DNA from: Amyloporia xantha
Taxonomy: Eukaryota; Basidiomycota; Agaricomycetes; Polyporales; Adustoporiaceae
Direction: 5' to 3'
DNA length: 64,000 nucleotides
Assembly: GCA_036971615.1 (NCBI GenBank)
Contig: JAYKKR010000049.1
Location: forward strand, 1 to 64,000
The translations under genes and the position numbers were made by a program. This document shows, piece after piece, positions 1 through 12,070 of this stretch. Position 1 is the stretch's first letter. Each line of letters begins with the position of its first letter. The notes beneath the pieces are model-generated. The model saw only the letters and a list, made by a program, of their open reading frames with translations. It ran no database searches and had not been told where the DNA came from.

Positions 1-654
1 ATAAAGCAAAGGAAGTACAGCCAGATTTACGTATGCTACGCTATACAGCCCTTTCTCCACAGTACCCGCCAATCCACTTCGACGGTGGTTTGACCAGTAC
101 AGCATTCACGTGTCTCGATAACTTCGAAGTTCCGCGCCGTCCGAAAGCTCCACAGACGCATGTAGCGGACTACCGAAAACGGCAATATGTGCGCTTCTCT
201 TAGATGAGTGGCTTCAGTCTAGAGAACGGAGTCCATTGCACTACCAATGCCAATGTGGCGTGAAGTAATGTTCCTGGGCGGAGGGGATCAGTATGTGGTC
301 GCGGTGGTCCATCTATGTTTACTTCGAAGATAGTACCGGTCTTCTGGTATCGGCTATATAACTCGCAAGAGCATCCTGAGGCATAATTCCCTGACCTGCA
401 TCCACATTCCGTCGCGATACTTGAGAGCCGCATCTTCGTGATGTCCGCATCTGAGGTCGACGAGGTCTTTGTCCTCAGGCTTGCGTAAGTCGGCTTCAAT
501 CTATGTGGGGTATCATTTTCTGACTAAAGGCGTGCATTTTGCTTCATCACTTGCAGCTCGATATCCAATTATTGTAGCATTGCAGTATCTGGTTCGTGCA
601 TCCGTTCGGCAGATTCGCGTCGTTTCTGCAGCTCATAAAGATCACTAGGGCTCA
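1..654. other. No gene resolved at left edge
   Basis: I see no convincing coding exon here. The first exon of the downstream DUF6533 gene probably lies in this stretch, but no start codon and splice pair could be fixed. Confidence 0.4.
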
Positions 655-2214
655 TCTTATATGAACAAATATTGACAATTGGGGAGGATATACGACTGAT
701 ACGAAGTTGCAGACCGCCTACCCGAGCCCTTCTCGTTCTCAATCGATTGAATCTGTACGGCATCATGGTAATGGGCTTCATGCAGTTTTTGCCTTTTCCC
801 ACTGCACTGGTATGCTCTTTCTCTCACCGACTACATCGTATGAACTCTGACCTTATCTGCGGCAGAGGTTCTTCAACGTTTTCTAATATGATGTTCAATG
901 ACTCATTCATGCTCACACAGTTGCGAGGTCTTCACATATACGATTTTGTCTTTTATCCTTATCACCAGCACGATATCTGCCGGTGAGACTCTGCCCTCCT
1001 TAGACCTGCATGCATTTAAACCTTTGCAGTGGTTTCTGCCCTGCGGGTATATGCTGTAACTGGCGGTAACTGGCGGCTTGTACTGCCTACTCTCATCCTG
1101 GCGCTAGTGCCCGTAGGCACAAATTTGGTTCGTTGCATCTTTCTTCAGAAAGATGATACTTAAAGTTTCACTTCAACAGTACACCGATTCTGGATTAAAA
1201 TTCAGCATTGTGACGATTGCACAGACCCGGATCTGTACAGGACAGGAACGTGGTTCTCAAGGGACAAATAATATGTATGTAATCACCTTCTCTTCATCCT
1301 TCCACTGACGGATCATGTTTCGCCACAGCTGTACTGTTTCACTCAAATTCTACGTGGACACTGTTTGCTGAACTGATCATTTATGCCAGTCTCAATCGCA
1401 ACACGTACACCTGTCATCGCTTCCGATGTCATAGTATTTGCAGCAACCTGGTATCATTCGTATTCATTAGTACGGCTGATGCCACGGCTAAGCTGGTTAA
1501 GCAAATCTGTCACACTCTCAACAGTCATGATTCGTGATGGTAAGGTTTAAGATTTCCATGTAAAGCTGTTGATACTGACATCCCCCTGAATATAGGAACT
1601 CTATACTTTGTGTATGTAACGGATGTTGCACTACAGGGCGACCACAGCTGAACCACCTACCACCTCTGTATCTCCAGGGCGCTCTCATTGCTGAATATGG
1701 CAGACATTATTCTTTCCGTGAACAACACTGTACGTTCTCTGTCGTATCCGTGTTGCGCAATTACTAACAAACGTCTGAACTACAGCCGGTCCAAAACTTG
1801 GTGGCTTTTATCAACCCGTTCGTCCATTTTCCAATCAATTTCCTACCACACGCTCACCTCGCGTCTAGTCTAACCTCGATCCTCGTGTCCAGATTTCTCT
1901 TGGACATCCGCGAAGTTGCTTCGTATTCTAGAGTGGACGTCGGGCTGCAGGCATCTTCCTCTGATCACATGGACGCGGACGCGTTGACGCGGTCCAATTT
2001 GCCGACAATAGAGTTCACCCCTCACACGGTACTCGATTCCGATACAGGTCTAAACGAGTGCAGCACGAGGCGTCATCTTTGGAGACGATGTTCTCCGAGA
2101 GATCACGTTGGAGGCAATTACAGAAGACTGAGGGATTGTCGTGAGCGACAAAAGCAGAGGACCGCGGCGTTATGGGCGCATAACCAGGGCGTGCTATGTC
2201 ATAGTATGGTTTAA
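655..2214 (+). CDS. DUF6533-family integral membrane protein (5' end unresolved)
   Basis: Multi-exon gene of the fungal DUF6533 membrane protein family, whose function is unknown. Exons in order carry an N-terminal YEQILTIGEDIRLI segment followed by LLVLNRLNLYG. Next comes SALRVYAV with the hydrophobic LILALVPVGTN helix, then an ATWYHSYSLVRL segment. After that are IRDG-TLYFV (split by an intron ending at about 1595), ALSLLNMADIIL, and the C-terminal LTSILVSRFLLDIRE. These match the family order: several membrane helices, the RDGTLYF block, then the SRFLLxL block before a cytosolic tail. The TLYFV/ALSLL and NNT/PVQN junctions fit GT-AG introns of about 66 and 55 nt. The true start and the joint around 1130-1390 could not be fixed, so decay in the middle is possible. 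The tail after about 1930 is polar and unremarkable. Confidence 0.6.
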
Positions 2215-4185
2215 ATTAAATTTTAGCATGTGACATTCTTCCAGTGAGATTTCATTCGATCTCGCGCACTATCTTATCAACCATATTAATTGGCCGACAA
2301 GCAACATTGATATGAAGTTTTTGGCAACAACTCACAAATATAAACAGCATAATATTGAAGTGTCTCTCGCATGGATTACATGTTTCTTTCTTTAACTCTG
2401 TCCCTCTATAATCTCTGAACTGACTGTGCTTCAGCCTGATGTTCAGGATATTCTAGGAGCGCACTATACTCAGGAGGGCGACGCCAATAGCTATGGCGTC
2501 TGTATCCTATGACTGATAGGCATCACCTGCGTCCTGTCAAACATTGAAGCCTTCCTGGAGGTCTTTTTTCTTCAGTTTGGAATGGAAAGTGCAGGGTCGA
2601 ACCTTCTGATTAGTACTTACCGGTGCGAGTCAACATACATTAAAATGAAAGACCTTTGGGTAAGTAGTACTACTAAGGCTATAGCATTGCATCTCAAAAA
2701 GGCAACTAGAAACGCACATCTCGAAAAGTTATGGGTTCAATAACCGTCCTTCCATAGACATATATATTCCTCTGCAATACTAAGCGTCCTAAGCTTCTCA
2801 GGATTCTTTTTGAGGATTCAATATTTTTGAAAAAGAAGCCTTTTGAAGGGTAGCGTTGAACGTTCTGTTCAATCAGGATCAATGACGAGGAGATCATGTG
2901 ACACTCGTTCCGTTCGTCGACATCATTATGGATCTCAAATCCTTGAACATCTCACATATATCATTCTCTGATGACCCTCATCTCACCTGCTTGTTGCTAC
3001 CTCGATATTGTGTATGCGGATATAAGTGAAGGACCGCCTCCTCAGTACCATGGTCCGTATACTAGGTATCGATCCTTGCCATGTGCATGTAATCCAGTCT
3101 GGCATATCACAACACTGTCTTGAGAAGACTTGATGCCCTGCCTCGTTTGCTGATATCGTGAAGCTCTTCTTGACGTAACTATAAAGTATATGCTGTCAAG
3201 TTCAGCACAGGTTTCATGGCGTTTTCTTCCATCCTCACGCTGGTCGACTGCTACCACGACATTGTCCGCTTCTGAGATTGCGCACTCTTGCTGTTCCGTC
3301 GCGTCGTAATTCATTGAGCGGGTGCACCTGCTGGAAACGCTGCTCATGCTGTCTCACGAGGTGCGAATGGTCCTGTGACTTCTGCGTGACACATCTCATT
3401 CGAATTTATGTCCGTTTGGATAGTCTTTCAGGTATATCATTGGCAGTGGATGCCACGGGATCACCGGTCCCAGCCACCTGGAAACACCATTATAAAGAGA
3501 TTTCTAGGTTCGTACCATATTCTCATAACTAGCTCTCATCCCTCAAACGAGGTTTCGCCGAGCTAGGCATGTCTCCGGGTCAAGGCCGAGACTTGAATCT
3601 GATAGCATTTCGAAAAGTAACTGGTCTTCTCTACCGTTATACTGCAAAAGGGCCTCATTTATGTCTTAAAAGAGGAAAGACGTAGCCGATCTGCTAGCCA
3701 TTCTGGACCCGATCTTTTTTGGGAGCCACCTGATAGCAGATTTTGTATATACAAGGTCTTCCTGACAGCTGTCTACGCAAATATAGGACACTTACGGCAG
3801 GCATACTTAGCAATCCGCTCAGTTTCTAATCAATATGTGTCATACAGGCAGAGAAAGATACTACGACTCGGTCTCGAGTGTCATTTGTCGCAGGTCTGTC
3901 TCTATACCAGGTATGAAATGTGCTTAATATTGAAGTATCTAGATGGTTTTCTACGCTCCTGGGCCATTTTTCCTACTGGTCGTCCTTAGACGTCGTCTCA
4001 TTGCTGTGCGGATGGCAAACAATGAGGCAGACTCTGGTAGACCTGTATAAGTCATGCCCTGAGATAATCCGTGTAAGTTTGATGCTTATTTATTTTAGAT
4101 TGTCCTCAGATGAGCCTCATACCCTTGTAATCAGGGATCCTTCACCTCCTCGTCCAACCTGAATTCGTCGTTCAATCCTTGCGTC
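2215..4185. other. Intergenic, nothing recognised
   Basis: Only short open frames without family motifs are visible. A clean-looking intron signal near 4072-4098 (GTAAGT to TTTTAG) could belong to a lost 5' exon of the next kinase, but stops follow in all frames before 4186. Confidence 0.4.
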
Positions 4186-5613
4186 ATGGAGACGTTCGAT
4201 GGCCTTGATCATGTGTCGTCTTCCAAAGAGGGTATTACAAAAATAATGAATCTCAGCGGTGTAGAAGCAATCTCATTTCTGGCTCTTTTGGAGAAGGCAG
4301 GTCTGATCTCGATGTCCTCCTAACAGAATAGGAATTGAGCCAATTAAGCCAGGCCGTGCAAGCCCTTACACCGGACAAACCTCTATATGCCAAAATCCAT
4401 CATTTAGCGAGACTGAAGCACCGTGCTATCAAAGGATTGCCCCCCGTCATCTGTGGAAGCGAAATCGAAACTGACTTAACAGTCTCATCGGGAAGCCTTG
4501 GAGATATATCGCGTGGATGTTATCGACGTCAGCAAGTTGCAATTAAGGTGCTGCGTGTATCTGTAGACGACTTGCGAAGGGTGCAAATGGTAAGCAGATC
4601 AATATCTACCGTCCAGGTGTATCACACGTTATCTTCTTCAACAGAGTTTCTACCAGAAAGCCATGGTCTGGAAGCGTTTAGCTCATCCGAATGTCACACC
4701 ATTTATAGGGATCGATGTCGCACTGTCCCCATTGTGTGTAGTCTCCAAATGGATGGTCAATGACAACGTCGTGTCCTACTTGAAAAGGAAGCCTAAAGCC
4801 GACAGACGGAGACTGGTAAAACTTGAAATATTGTGAATCGTTTTAGCAGGTACATTGACAAGCCATCAGATCCTAGACATTGCCGATGGGTTAAACTACC
4901 TGCACGAGAATGATGTGGTTCACGGAGACCTGAGAGGTGTGAGTGATGATACGTTCATGTCTGTGCCGAACTCGAACAAGCCTAACACAGCCATTATGAA
5001 AGACGAAGATTCTCATCGATGAGACAGGCCGTGCGTGTCTGTCAGATGCGGGTCTGACAGCCTTTGTCTTCGAGAAAATGGCATTGAGCGTCATGTCATC
5101 GACATCCATAACACGAGGAACTTGGCGGCGGGTACCACCAGAAATTTTCGACCCAGAACAAGCCGGAGCTCAGCAGGTCATCCCTTCACGTCAGAGCGAT
5201 GTGTTCTCATTCGCAATGGTAATGTGGGAGGTTAGTAGTAAATGCGCTCCGTCGCGTTGTCCTCATCTCTGACCATCTGCTAGATTTTCGCAGGCCAAGC
5301 GCCATTCTTCCAATATCACAGTGATGACTACGTTCACCTCCTTCTCAGCAGAGGAAAACGGCCGGAACGCCCTTTGGGAGCTGGAGCCCTCGGTCTTTCC
5401 GATCCCGTTTGGGAATTGATGCAGATATGCTGGTGTCAGAATTGGACAGATCGTCCGTCTATGCCTACCGTTTGCCAAGTACTCGAACGAGCGTGGGGAC
5501 AGGGGTTCCCACCATCTGTGGGGCACGAGGAAGGGCATATAGTCACTCAAGATAGGCTGATCGAAGCCAAGGAGATGACCGATCCATTCAAGGAAGGCAT
5601 GGCGGATTATTAA
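4186..5613 (+). CDS. TKL-type protein kinase with degraded active site (kinase K1)
   Basis: Six inferred exons: 4186-4296, 4332-4589, 4645-4815, 4870-4938, 5003-5230, 5284-5613, about 388 aa. The exon sizes 171, 69 and 228 nt are identical to the homologous exons of kinase K2, which supports the model. The VAIK lysine is present (QQVAIKVL). The catalytic loop reads HGDLRGTKILID, with Lys where the Mg-binding Asn of HxDxxxxN is expected. The DFG motif reads DAG. The APE region is RRVPPEIFDPE. The C-lobe is conserved (GLSDPVW, DRPS). Family knowledge predicts weak or no catalysis, so a pseudokinase or scaffold is likely. It lacks the long N-terminal exon of its paralogues. The first intron needs a GC donor (AAG|GCAGGT), which is uncertain, so the 5' end could be broken. 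Confidence 0.65.
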
Positions 5614-5813
5614 TTCAGTTCGGTGACATCAACTGAACAAGTCACCTATTATTAGTCGCAAAGCTGAAGGATGACGTTATTCAGCTTGAGGCTGAGGTAC
5701 TTCAACACGGCTACGTCTTTGATATCATGCTCACTTTGATCTGGACTTAGAAATACGAAATCATAGATGTCACACGCGTTCCAGCAGACCAGGAGGAGGC
5801 CTTCACAACTTCT

Positions 5814-7483
5814 ATGTCGGACGCAGCTGGTGATATCTGTGATTCTCCTGTTTTAGGGTCTCTTATACTGGAGACATTACACGAGGATCACGACAAACTG
5901 CCGCAGGCAAATCGACGAACTGTTGCACCTCGCACGAATATCAGACGACTTACATCTAATATAGGAAGTCCAAGCAGTGAAGGTATCATGGAAGCTTTCA
6001 GGAAGTCGTTACTCAGTCGTTCAACGAGCACATCGTTACTTCGTTCCATCTCTTCCGTACGCTTAAGCCACTGCACATCCGGTACGCCATGCTACCCGCT
6101 GATCGATCGACAGGATATGACCAACAATTCGGACACGAGAAACGGTGCTATTGCCGTTCTAGCGATGCTGTCCGACCCGGCGGGTACACAGTGGATGGAA
6201 GCTCTAAGCGGCGACGATGCGGCGTGTTGTATAGAGTTCCTGGATCAGGTGCGGAGATTCTGTGCGATTTGAGCGGCCATCGCGCACGTTGACGACATCT
6301 ATCTAGGCTGCAGATCTCACTCAGACTCACGCGCAGCAACAGCAGAGCGTCTTCCGCGTACTCTCAACTCTCTGCATGCGTGAAGGACTGCTTCCCCGGT
6401 CGTGTCTGATACCTAGCAAGACGTTAGGAAAGGTCGGCGAACGCCCAGCGGCTCACGGAGGGTTTGCGGATGTTTGGCGTGGTCGATACAGAGACCAGAA
6501 TGTGGCCTTGAAAATCTTTCGGCTCTCCGACCGCGACGATGTGGAGACCGTTCGAAAGGCCAGTGCAATTTAGTCTCCTTAATTGCGCCGAACGATGAAC
6601 GGTGCTTGCAGGCGTTCATCCGGGAAGTGATTCACTGGAGGAAACTGAATCATCCGAATATCTTGCCCTTGTTAGGCATCAACGATACCTTGTTTGGATT
6701 CTGTATGGTGTCTCCTTGGTCTGACCACGGAAATGTCGCGCAATATCTTAAGGATTACCCGATCAGCAATCGTCTACCTCTGGTAAAGCCCATCGATTCA
6801 TCATAACACACTCCGCCTGACAACAAATTGCGTGTTAGATTGTGGATGTCGTGTCCGGTCTGGAATATCTGCATCGCATGCAGATGGTACACGGTGATCT
6901 CAAGAGTGTATGTGGCCCTTCTAGCTACCCTCTCTCGTTGGCACTTACATGTGGCGCTTACATGACATCGCTCTTGACCCAGGCAAATATACTCATCGAC
7001 GATGCAGGGCGTGCATGCCTGGCTGACTTTGGTCTGGCTGCAGTGATGCACGATCTGACGACGTCACTGACGATTTCATCTTCCTACAACGGAAAGGGCA
7101 CCACCCGATGGATGGCGCCTGAGTTATTTGATCCCGAACGATTCGGACGGGACAGCTGTGGACATACAAAGGAAAGCGACATATACGCGCTCGGCATGGT
7201 GATGCTGGAGGTCAGTGGGCGTTGTTACTGTCCCTGTGCGGGTATTTATCTAGGGTATTGTCTACTTCAGATTTTCACTGGACATATGCCGTTTCATGAG
7301 ATTAGGATGGAGGCTACAGTCATGTACAAAGTGACCTCGGGCAAGAGGCCTGAGCGCCCGATGGCTGCAACGTCGCTTGGTCTTTCTGATTCGATCTGGA
7401 CCCTGATGACAAGCTGCTGGCGAGAGCGATACGAGGTGCGCCCGGACGTAGAGACGGTATTGAAGACCGTTACGGAGGCCTGA
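5814..7483 (+). CDS. TKL-type protein kinase (kinase K2)
   Basis: Six exons: 5814-6248, 6307-6558, 6612-6782, 6839-6907, 6983-7210, 7271-7483, about 455 aa, all junctions phase 0. The N-terminal region contains EAFRKSLL, which matches EGFRKSLL in K3, and ALSGDDAACCIEFLDQ. Then comes the kinase domain: glycine loop GGFADVWRG, VALK lysine, EV in helix C (IREVIHW), NHPNILPLLG, YLHRMQMVHGDLK, then SANILID with the catalytic Asn. DFG is intact (LADFGLA), as are MAPELFDPE and SDIYALGMVMLE. All catalytic residues are present, so it is probably an active Ser/Thr or dual-specificity kinase of the Agaricomycete TKL expansion. The second intron needs a GC-AG border (AAG|GCCAGT, ending GCAG before GCGTTC). 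It lies 200 bp downstream of K1 on the same strand, a tandem duplicate. Confidence 0.85.
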
Positions 7484-8385
7484 CGTACCTGGATGTGTTC
7501 TCCTTTCTTGGATTCATTCACCTCGATGTGTCGGGGAATCCATGCACTATATCGCGCTACTTTTCCTGAACGAGTTATCACATAAGATGCACTGCCCGTG
7601 GGACGGCGATCATTGGCTCGCGAAGCCTCATCATCAAATTTTTGACCTTGTCCTTCGTTTCCGTTAGCTAACAAACAGCAAGACTTCTTTGCGACTACAT
7701 GTGTGAGTTTATGCTGTAACAGACTTAGAATATCTGGGTGCCCCCGCATCACGCCGTGACCTCTGCACGGCGTTCGCGTACTGGACCTCGAAACCCTTCC
7801 TCCAAGCGCCTCCAGTGTCGTATGCACCCCGCTGATGTATCTGAGAGCATATAACAAATGCTTATTGTCATTCTGAAAGCTATTCAAAAAATGACCAGAA
7901 TTTAACGTTCTTCAGAGGCTACAAGAGGCCTGAGCTGTAGCGGCTGTTTGTTCCGTCGTCAATCTAACCCAACTCCATCTCCCTCAGGATATACTTGCCT
8001 CGCTCGCAACCATCGAGGGAAGGTCAGCGATATAGAATAACTGATACATATCAGATGCAATAAGCACCAGCTTTAATTATAGCCAAGAAAAAATGGATTG
8101 CTGCGTAGTATACAATGCGCCAAGAAGATGCTGTGTATAATTTAGATGCAAGAACGAAGTATCTCGAAAGCGATGGTAGGGTATAACGATACACAGCATG
8201 ATGGGGAAGGTCGGACCATGCACAACGAACACGAATATAGGGGGCGAGCGGCGATCGACGCCGCGCAGAAACACCGAAATGACCCAAAAACGGCACGGCG
8301 ATCATCCGTAGACGATTCTAGAGGGAGGAGGGGAGAGGGTATGTCAGCACGATGCGCGGTGGCGGGAGGGGAAACGTGTGCGCGC
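7484..8385. other. Intergenic, nothing recognised
   Basis: 3' flanks of the convergent kinase K2 and MYND genes. No frame with a family motif was seen. Confidence 0.5.
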
Positions 8386-9288
8386 TCACCCCCTCGAGGT
8401 CGTCGAGATGGGCTTGAAGTCTATCCGGCCCGCGTCGACGAAGTGCCGGAGGACGTCCGCCCAGTCGTCCCGCGAGTCCCAGGAGATCTTGCTGGGGGCG
8501 TCGACTTCGACGGGCATCACCTGGCTGACCTCCCCGCATTGGACGAGGATCACGGCGGTGCCGATGCCGCCGGACCTGCGACAGCGCTCCTCGCGGCGCT
8601 GGATGTCCGCGCCGACGAGCGGGTCGTTGTCGGTGATATACGACCGGGGGACGATGTGTGTGCCTTTGACGGTGAATCTACAGGCGCATCGCGATCAGCG
8701 CCGAGTGCAACAAAAGCACAAGTATCCAGATTAGCGCACCTGCGGACGGATTCGGACGCGGAGGGGTGGTAGGAGAGCTCGACGAGGAGCGCGCTCTGGC
8801 GGACGTTGGCCGGGAGGCGCTTGAGCTGGAGCGCCTGGAAGCCGGCCCAGCCGAGGAGGGTCGAGTGCGCGGACACGAATTTTCGGAGGTTCTTGACGAG
8901 GGTCTCGTCGAGTCCGCCGGGCTGCTTGGCGGCAGAGATCTGCGACGAGGTGTGCTGGCAGATGGTCTTGTGGGACGCCCAGTGCTGCTTTTGGCAGTCC
9001 TGCGACTGTGAAGCCGAGTCAGTTACTTGTTTGGGTGTGTGCGGGACCGGGAGCGCGACTCACGCAGTACTGGGTGATCATCTAAAGGGGGGAGAAGGGA
9101 GTCAGTGCGCGGACGGCGATAGGGGTAGCGGATCGACTCACGCATCCACCGCAGAGTCGAAAGCGGCTAGAAGAGGGCTGCTCGATCGCCCCGCACTGAT
9201 CGCACAGTCTGAAGCCGCGCTGTTTCTGGGGGTGGGAAGGAGAGGAGAAGTAGTTCGCGGCGGCGGGTTGTGCGTAAGCGGTGGCCAT
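8386..9288 (-). CDS. MYND-type zinc-finger protein
   Basis: Four exons on the minus strand: 9288-9142, 9081-9064, 9005-8740, 8677-8386, about 240 aa. The N-terminal MYND finger is assembled from three exons. Exon 1 gives LCDQCGA and LCGGC, the 18-nt second exon gives MITQYC, and exon 3 gives SQDCQKQHWASHKTIC. This reproduces the C-x2-C ... C-x2-C ... YC-x3-C ... H-x3-C ligand order. Downstream is an alpha-helical region (LVKNLRKFVSAHSTLLGW) and a C-terminal domain with FTVKGTHIVPRSYI and ILVQCGEV that I associate with fungal MYND proteins of unknown role. MYND fingers usually bind proline-rich partners. The region is strongly GC-rich compared with the kinase genes, so antisense open frames are shadows. 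The ATG at 9288 is the first in frame. Confidence 0.85.
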
Positions 9289-12070
9289 GGCTCTTTGACT
9301 ATAGGAGATGCTGCGTTTGGAACACCGGTGGGTTGTGTCTGACGAGTCATATTGGCAGTGAATTTATATGCGCGGGCCCTCGAGGAGGCGTGCATGGCTG
9401 CAGGGAGGATCTGGTCTTGGTACAGGCAAAGACTCGAGCTAATTGTCAAGAGCCACTGCGCTGAGGGAGTGATGCCGCGAGTTGCCATATCGGGCGCACC
9501 AGATCCCCGATCCCGTTCTTGTCTTTTTGTCTGTGCAGCGTCACGCGTCGAGTCAATCTCGCCCGTTATTGTCTTGCACCGCGTTCGCGAAGCCGTCTCC
9601 GAGCCCTTCCCTCCGCAATACAAAAAGATACTAACCCTGCGCCATACGCTGCAATCCTGCAAAACAAAAAGCACCGCAAGCCCACTTTTTGTTCTCGCCA
9701 AATGTCATTTCCAACATCGTGCATGTCCATTCCAGAATTCGAGGTCAGGCCGTCCCGCTCGACGCTCGACAGCCCTTATGCGGGAGCTTCAAAGGTGGTC
9801 CATTCCCAACGCTGTGGTGGCGGACGTAAACCTCTGCATCACACGCCCCTCGTTCAGGAGATCATCGCGAGTGGCTCACGACATGAGGTCGGCCGGTGCC
9901 ACTCCATGCCACTCCGTCGAGCGGAGGAACACTGTGCCCCTCCCTGATCTTTCCGTGGATCTCACCCGGGCTCTTGGAATGATCGTTCTGCGCTCCTGCC
10001 GCTGGTCCTGGCTCGCTTCGCCCCAGATCCCCCGATCGCAAACAATACATACATAGAGTGCAGTGAGTTTTCCTTCCTCACGCCACTGATCGCGCCGCAC
10101 CGCAGGCTCAGAATTCGAACGCCCTAGAATCGCATGCGATCCTTTGTCTCCATCCTCCGCTGCTCGGACGTCCTGTCAAGTGGCACCGCGCGCGTCTTCC
10201 GCGCCGACGGTAAGAGGGTAGGGTCCAGCTTCCAGCTTCTGAGAACACGCTCTAGCTCGCGCCGTTCTGTGCGTTCTTCGACCGTAACCAGCGTCGAGGA
10301 AACAATTGGGCTTCGCGAGAACCATCGTCGATCTGGCACGCTTCTCTGTCTCCAGGGTGACACGTACGTACTCGGACTATATCGAGGTAAGCCATGATGG
10401 GGAGGTGCCAGCATCGTGGGTATGTTTACTTGCAAACAGGTCGCTGTCTACGCACAGTGCAAGTGCGAGAACTTGTCAATGAGTAAGCTTGAGCTATCTT
10501 GGTTCAACCATATAGTTGGATGCGTTACGAGGGAACATCAGCCTGCGTAAACCTTTACATTGAAGCTTCATTGCGCCGCCATCGGACCGAGTGGCTCAAG
10601 ACAGACATTGACACGGTTGACACTGACTAGTTCGATCGTTTCGCCACCCAGGCTATCTCGTCTACCCGACACGGTGTCCGTCAGCATCATACAGACCTCC
10701 TCGTAGAGGCGTCGACCGCTCAAAACTGCTCACGCCGTGACGCAGCGGCTGCTTATCGCCCTCCCATGAGTCGCCGGGGATGCTCCGCGTCTTAATTTGC
10801 ATCATGGCTCTCCCTGCGGAGTGGCACAGACGCACGATATGTGCAAGAATGTACTTAGTCATCCATATGTGAGCGGATCTCCGATACCGCATGGCTGACT
10901 CATAAGCTATCAACCATCCGCACGAGCTCTGCGCGGATGTCGTCGTCCTTCGTCTGGTACCACAGCAGTTACTTTCATCCCTGCACGGCGCTCGTAGTAC
11001 CGTCCAATTGCACCAGTACAATAAACCTGACCATTGGCAATGTCAATGTTGCGCGTTGCGCGCTTCCGGAGGCTTCGTAGATTTCATTCACGTTTTGAAT
11101 TGGCGTTCGTGGGCGTCATGCGAGTCGGGACACCGCCAATCCAGGTCGTGTAAGCATGCGAAGGGCCGCGGGGATTAGTGGGGAGCGAACAGCGCTTGAG
11201 TTCCTGCCACTGGTGCACAGCCTCTATGCCTGCAACGCTAGCTACTCTCCCGCATCGTCGTTCATCCCAAGTGTCAATCAGTCGTCCCCATCCCCTCTGC
11301 CTGTTGTTCGAGTCTTGCAGACCGTGCGCAGACCAGCTGCAGAACCGGCATCCGACACCAGGGAGCTGTCAGTGGCCGCTGATATTACGTTGGTTTGCGC
11401 GAACGACTCTGAGCCTCTTGAGAGCCGAGGGGCGCCAAGAGGGACAGGGTACGAACCGTACGCGACGACGTCTTCGCCTCAAGACCGCCGATTTCGAGTT
11501 ACATTCAAACGGATGCAAGCGACGCGAGCAGTACTTGAGTGCCGTCGCACATATCGTTTCGGGGGACATAATCGCGGCTCGTGCGTCGCGCGTACGTACA
11601 TTCCAACAAGCCTTGCGTATTCGCCCGCTCTGACAGACATGCGCTCCTGGAGAGAGAGAGAGAGATGAGCAGACGAAACGCAGTGCGCATGGATGACACG
11701 CAGGACGGCCTGGATATAAGAGGGATTCAGGAACAACATAAGCTCGGAGGCGGCCGGTCACGTTGTGTGTGTCGGGAAAGAAGTGCGAATGACGCCAGCT
11801 CTAGTTTCTTGACAATGACTCATCCCCGCCAGAGGATGATCTCGGCAAGCACGCTCCGAGCTCTGGTGCCCGATCGCCAACGCGCTCCGGCGAAATTCCA
11901 ATTCCAGGCCTCACTTTGTAACCCTCGCACAAAACGCAGTCCTAGTGCTGGCCATCATTCTTCCACCCTCCACGCGCTCGCGCTGCTTGTACTTATACGC
12001 TCGTGCTTGCACTCACACCTCCCACCACCTCCCACCACCACGACGCTAACATTTCTGCATCCTCACGACC
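9289..12070. other. Long intergenic stretch without recognised gene
   Basis: About 2.8 kb between the divergent MYND and IDO genes. Several open frames of 60-230 codons exist on both strands but overlap one another and show no domain motif, so I treat them as chance. A short (GA)n tract lies at about 11,650-11,665. The last 100 bases before 12071 are C- and CT-rich (CCACCACCTCC blocks), as in fungal core promoters. Confidence 0.4.

Noticed and set aside
9352..10056. 234-codon plus open frame upstream of the MYND gene
   Set aside because: Overlaps several competing frames on both strands, lacks domain motifs, and lies in GC-rich promoter DNA.
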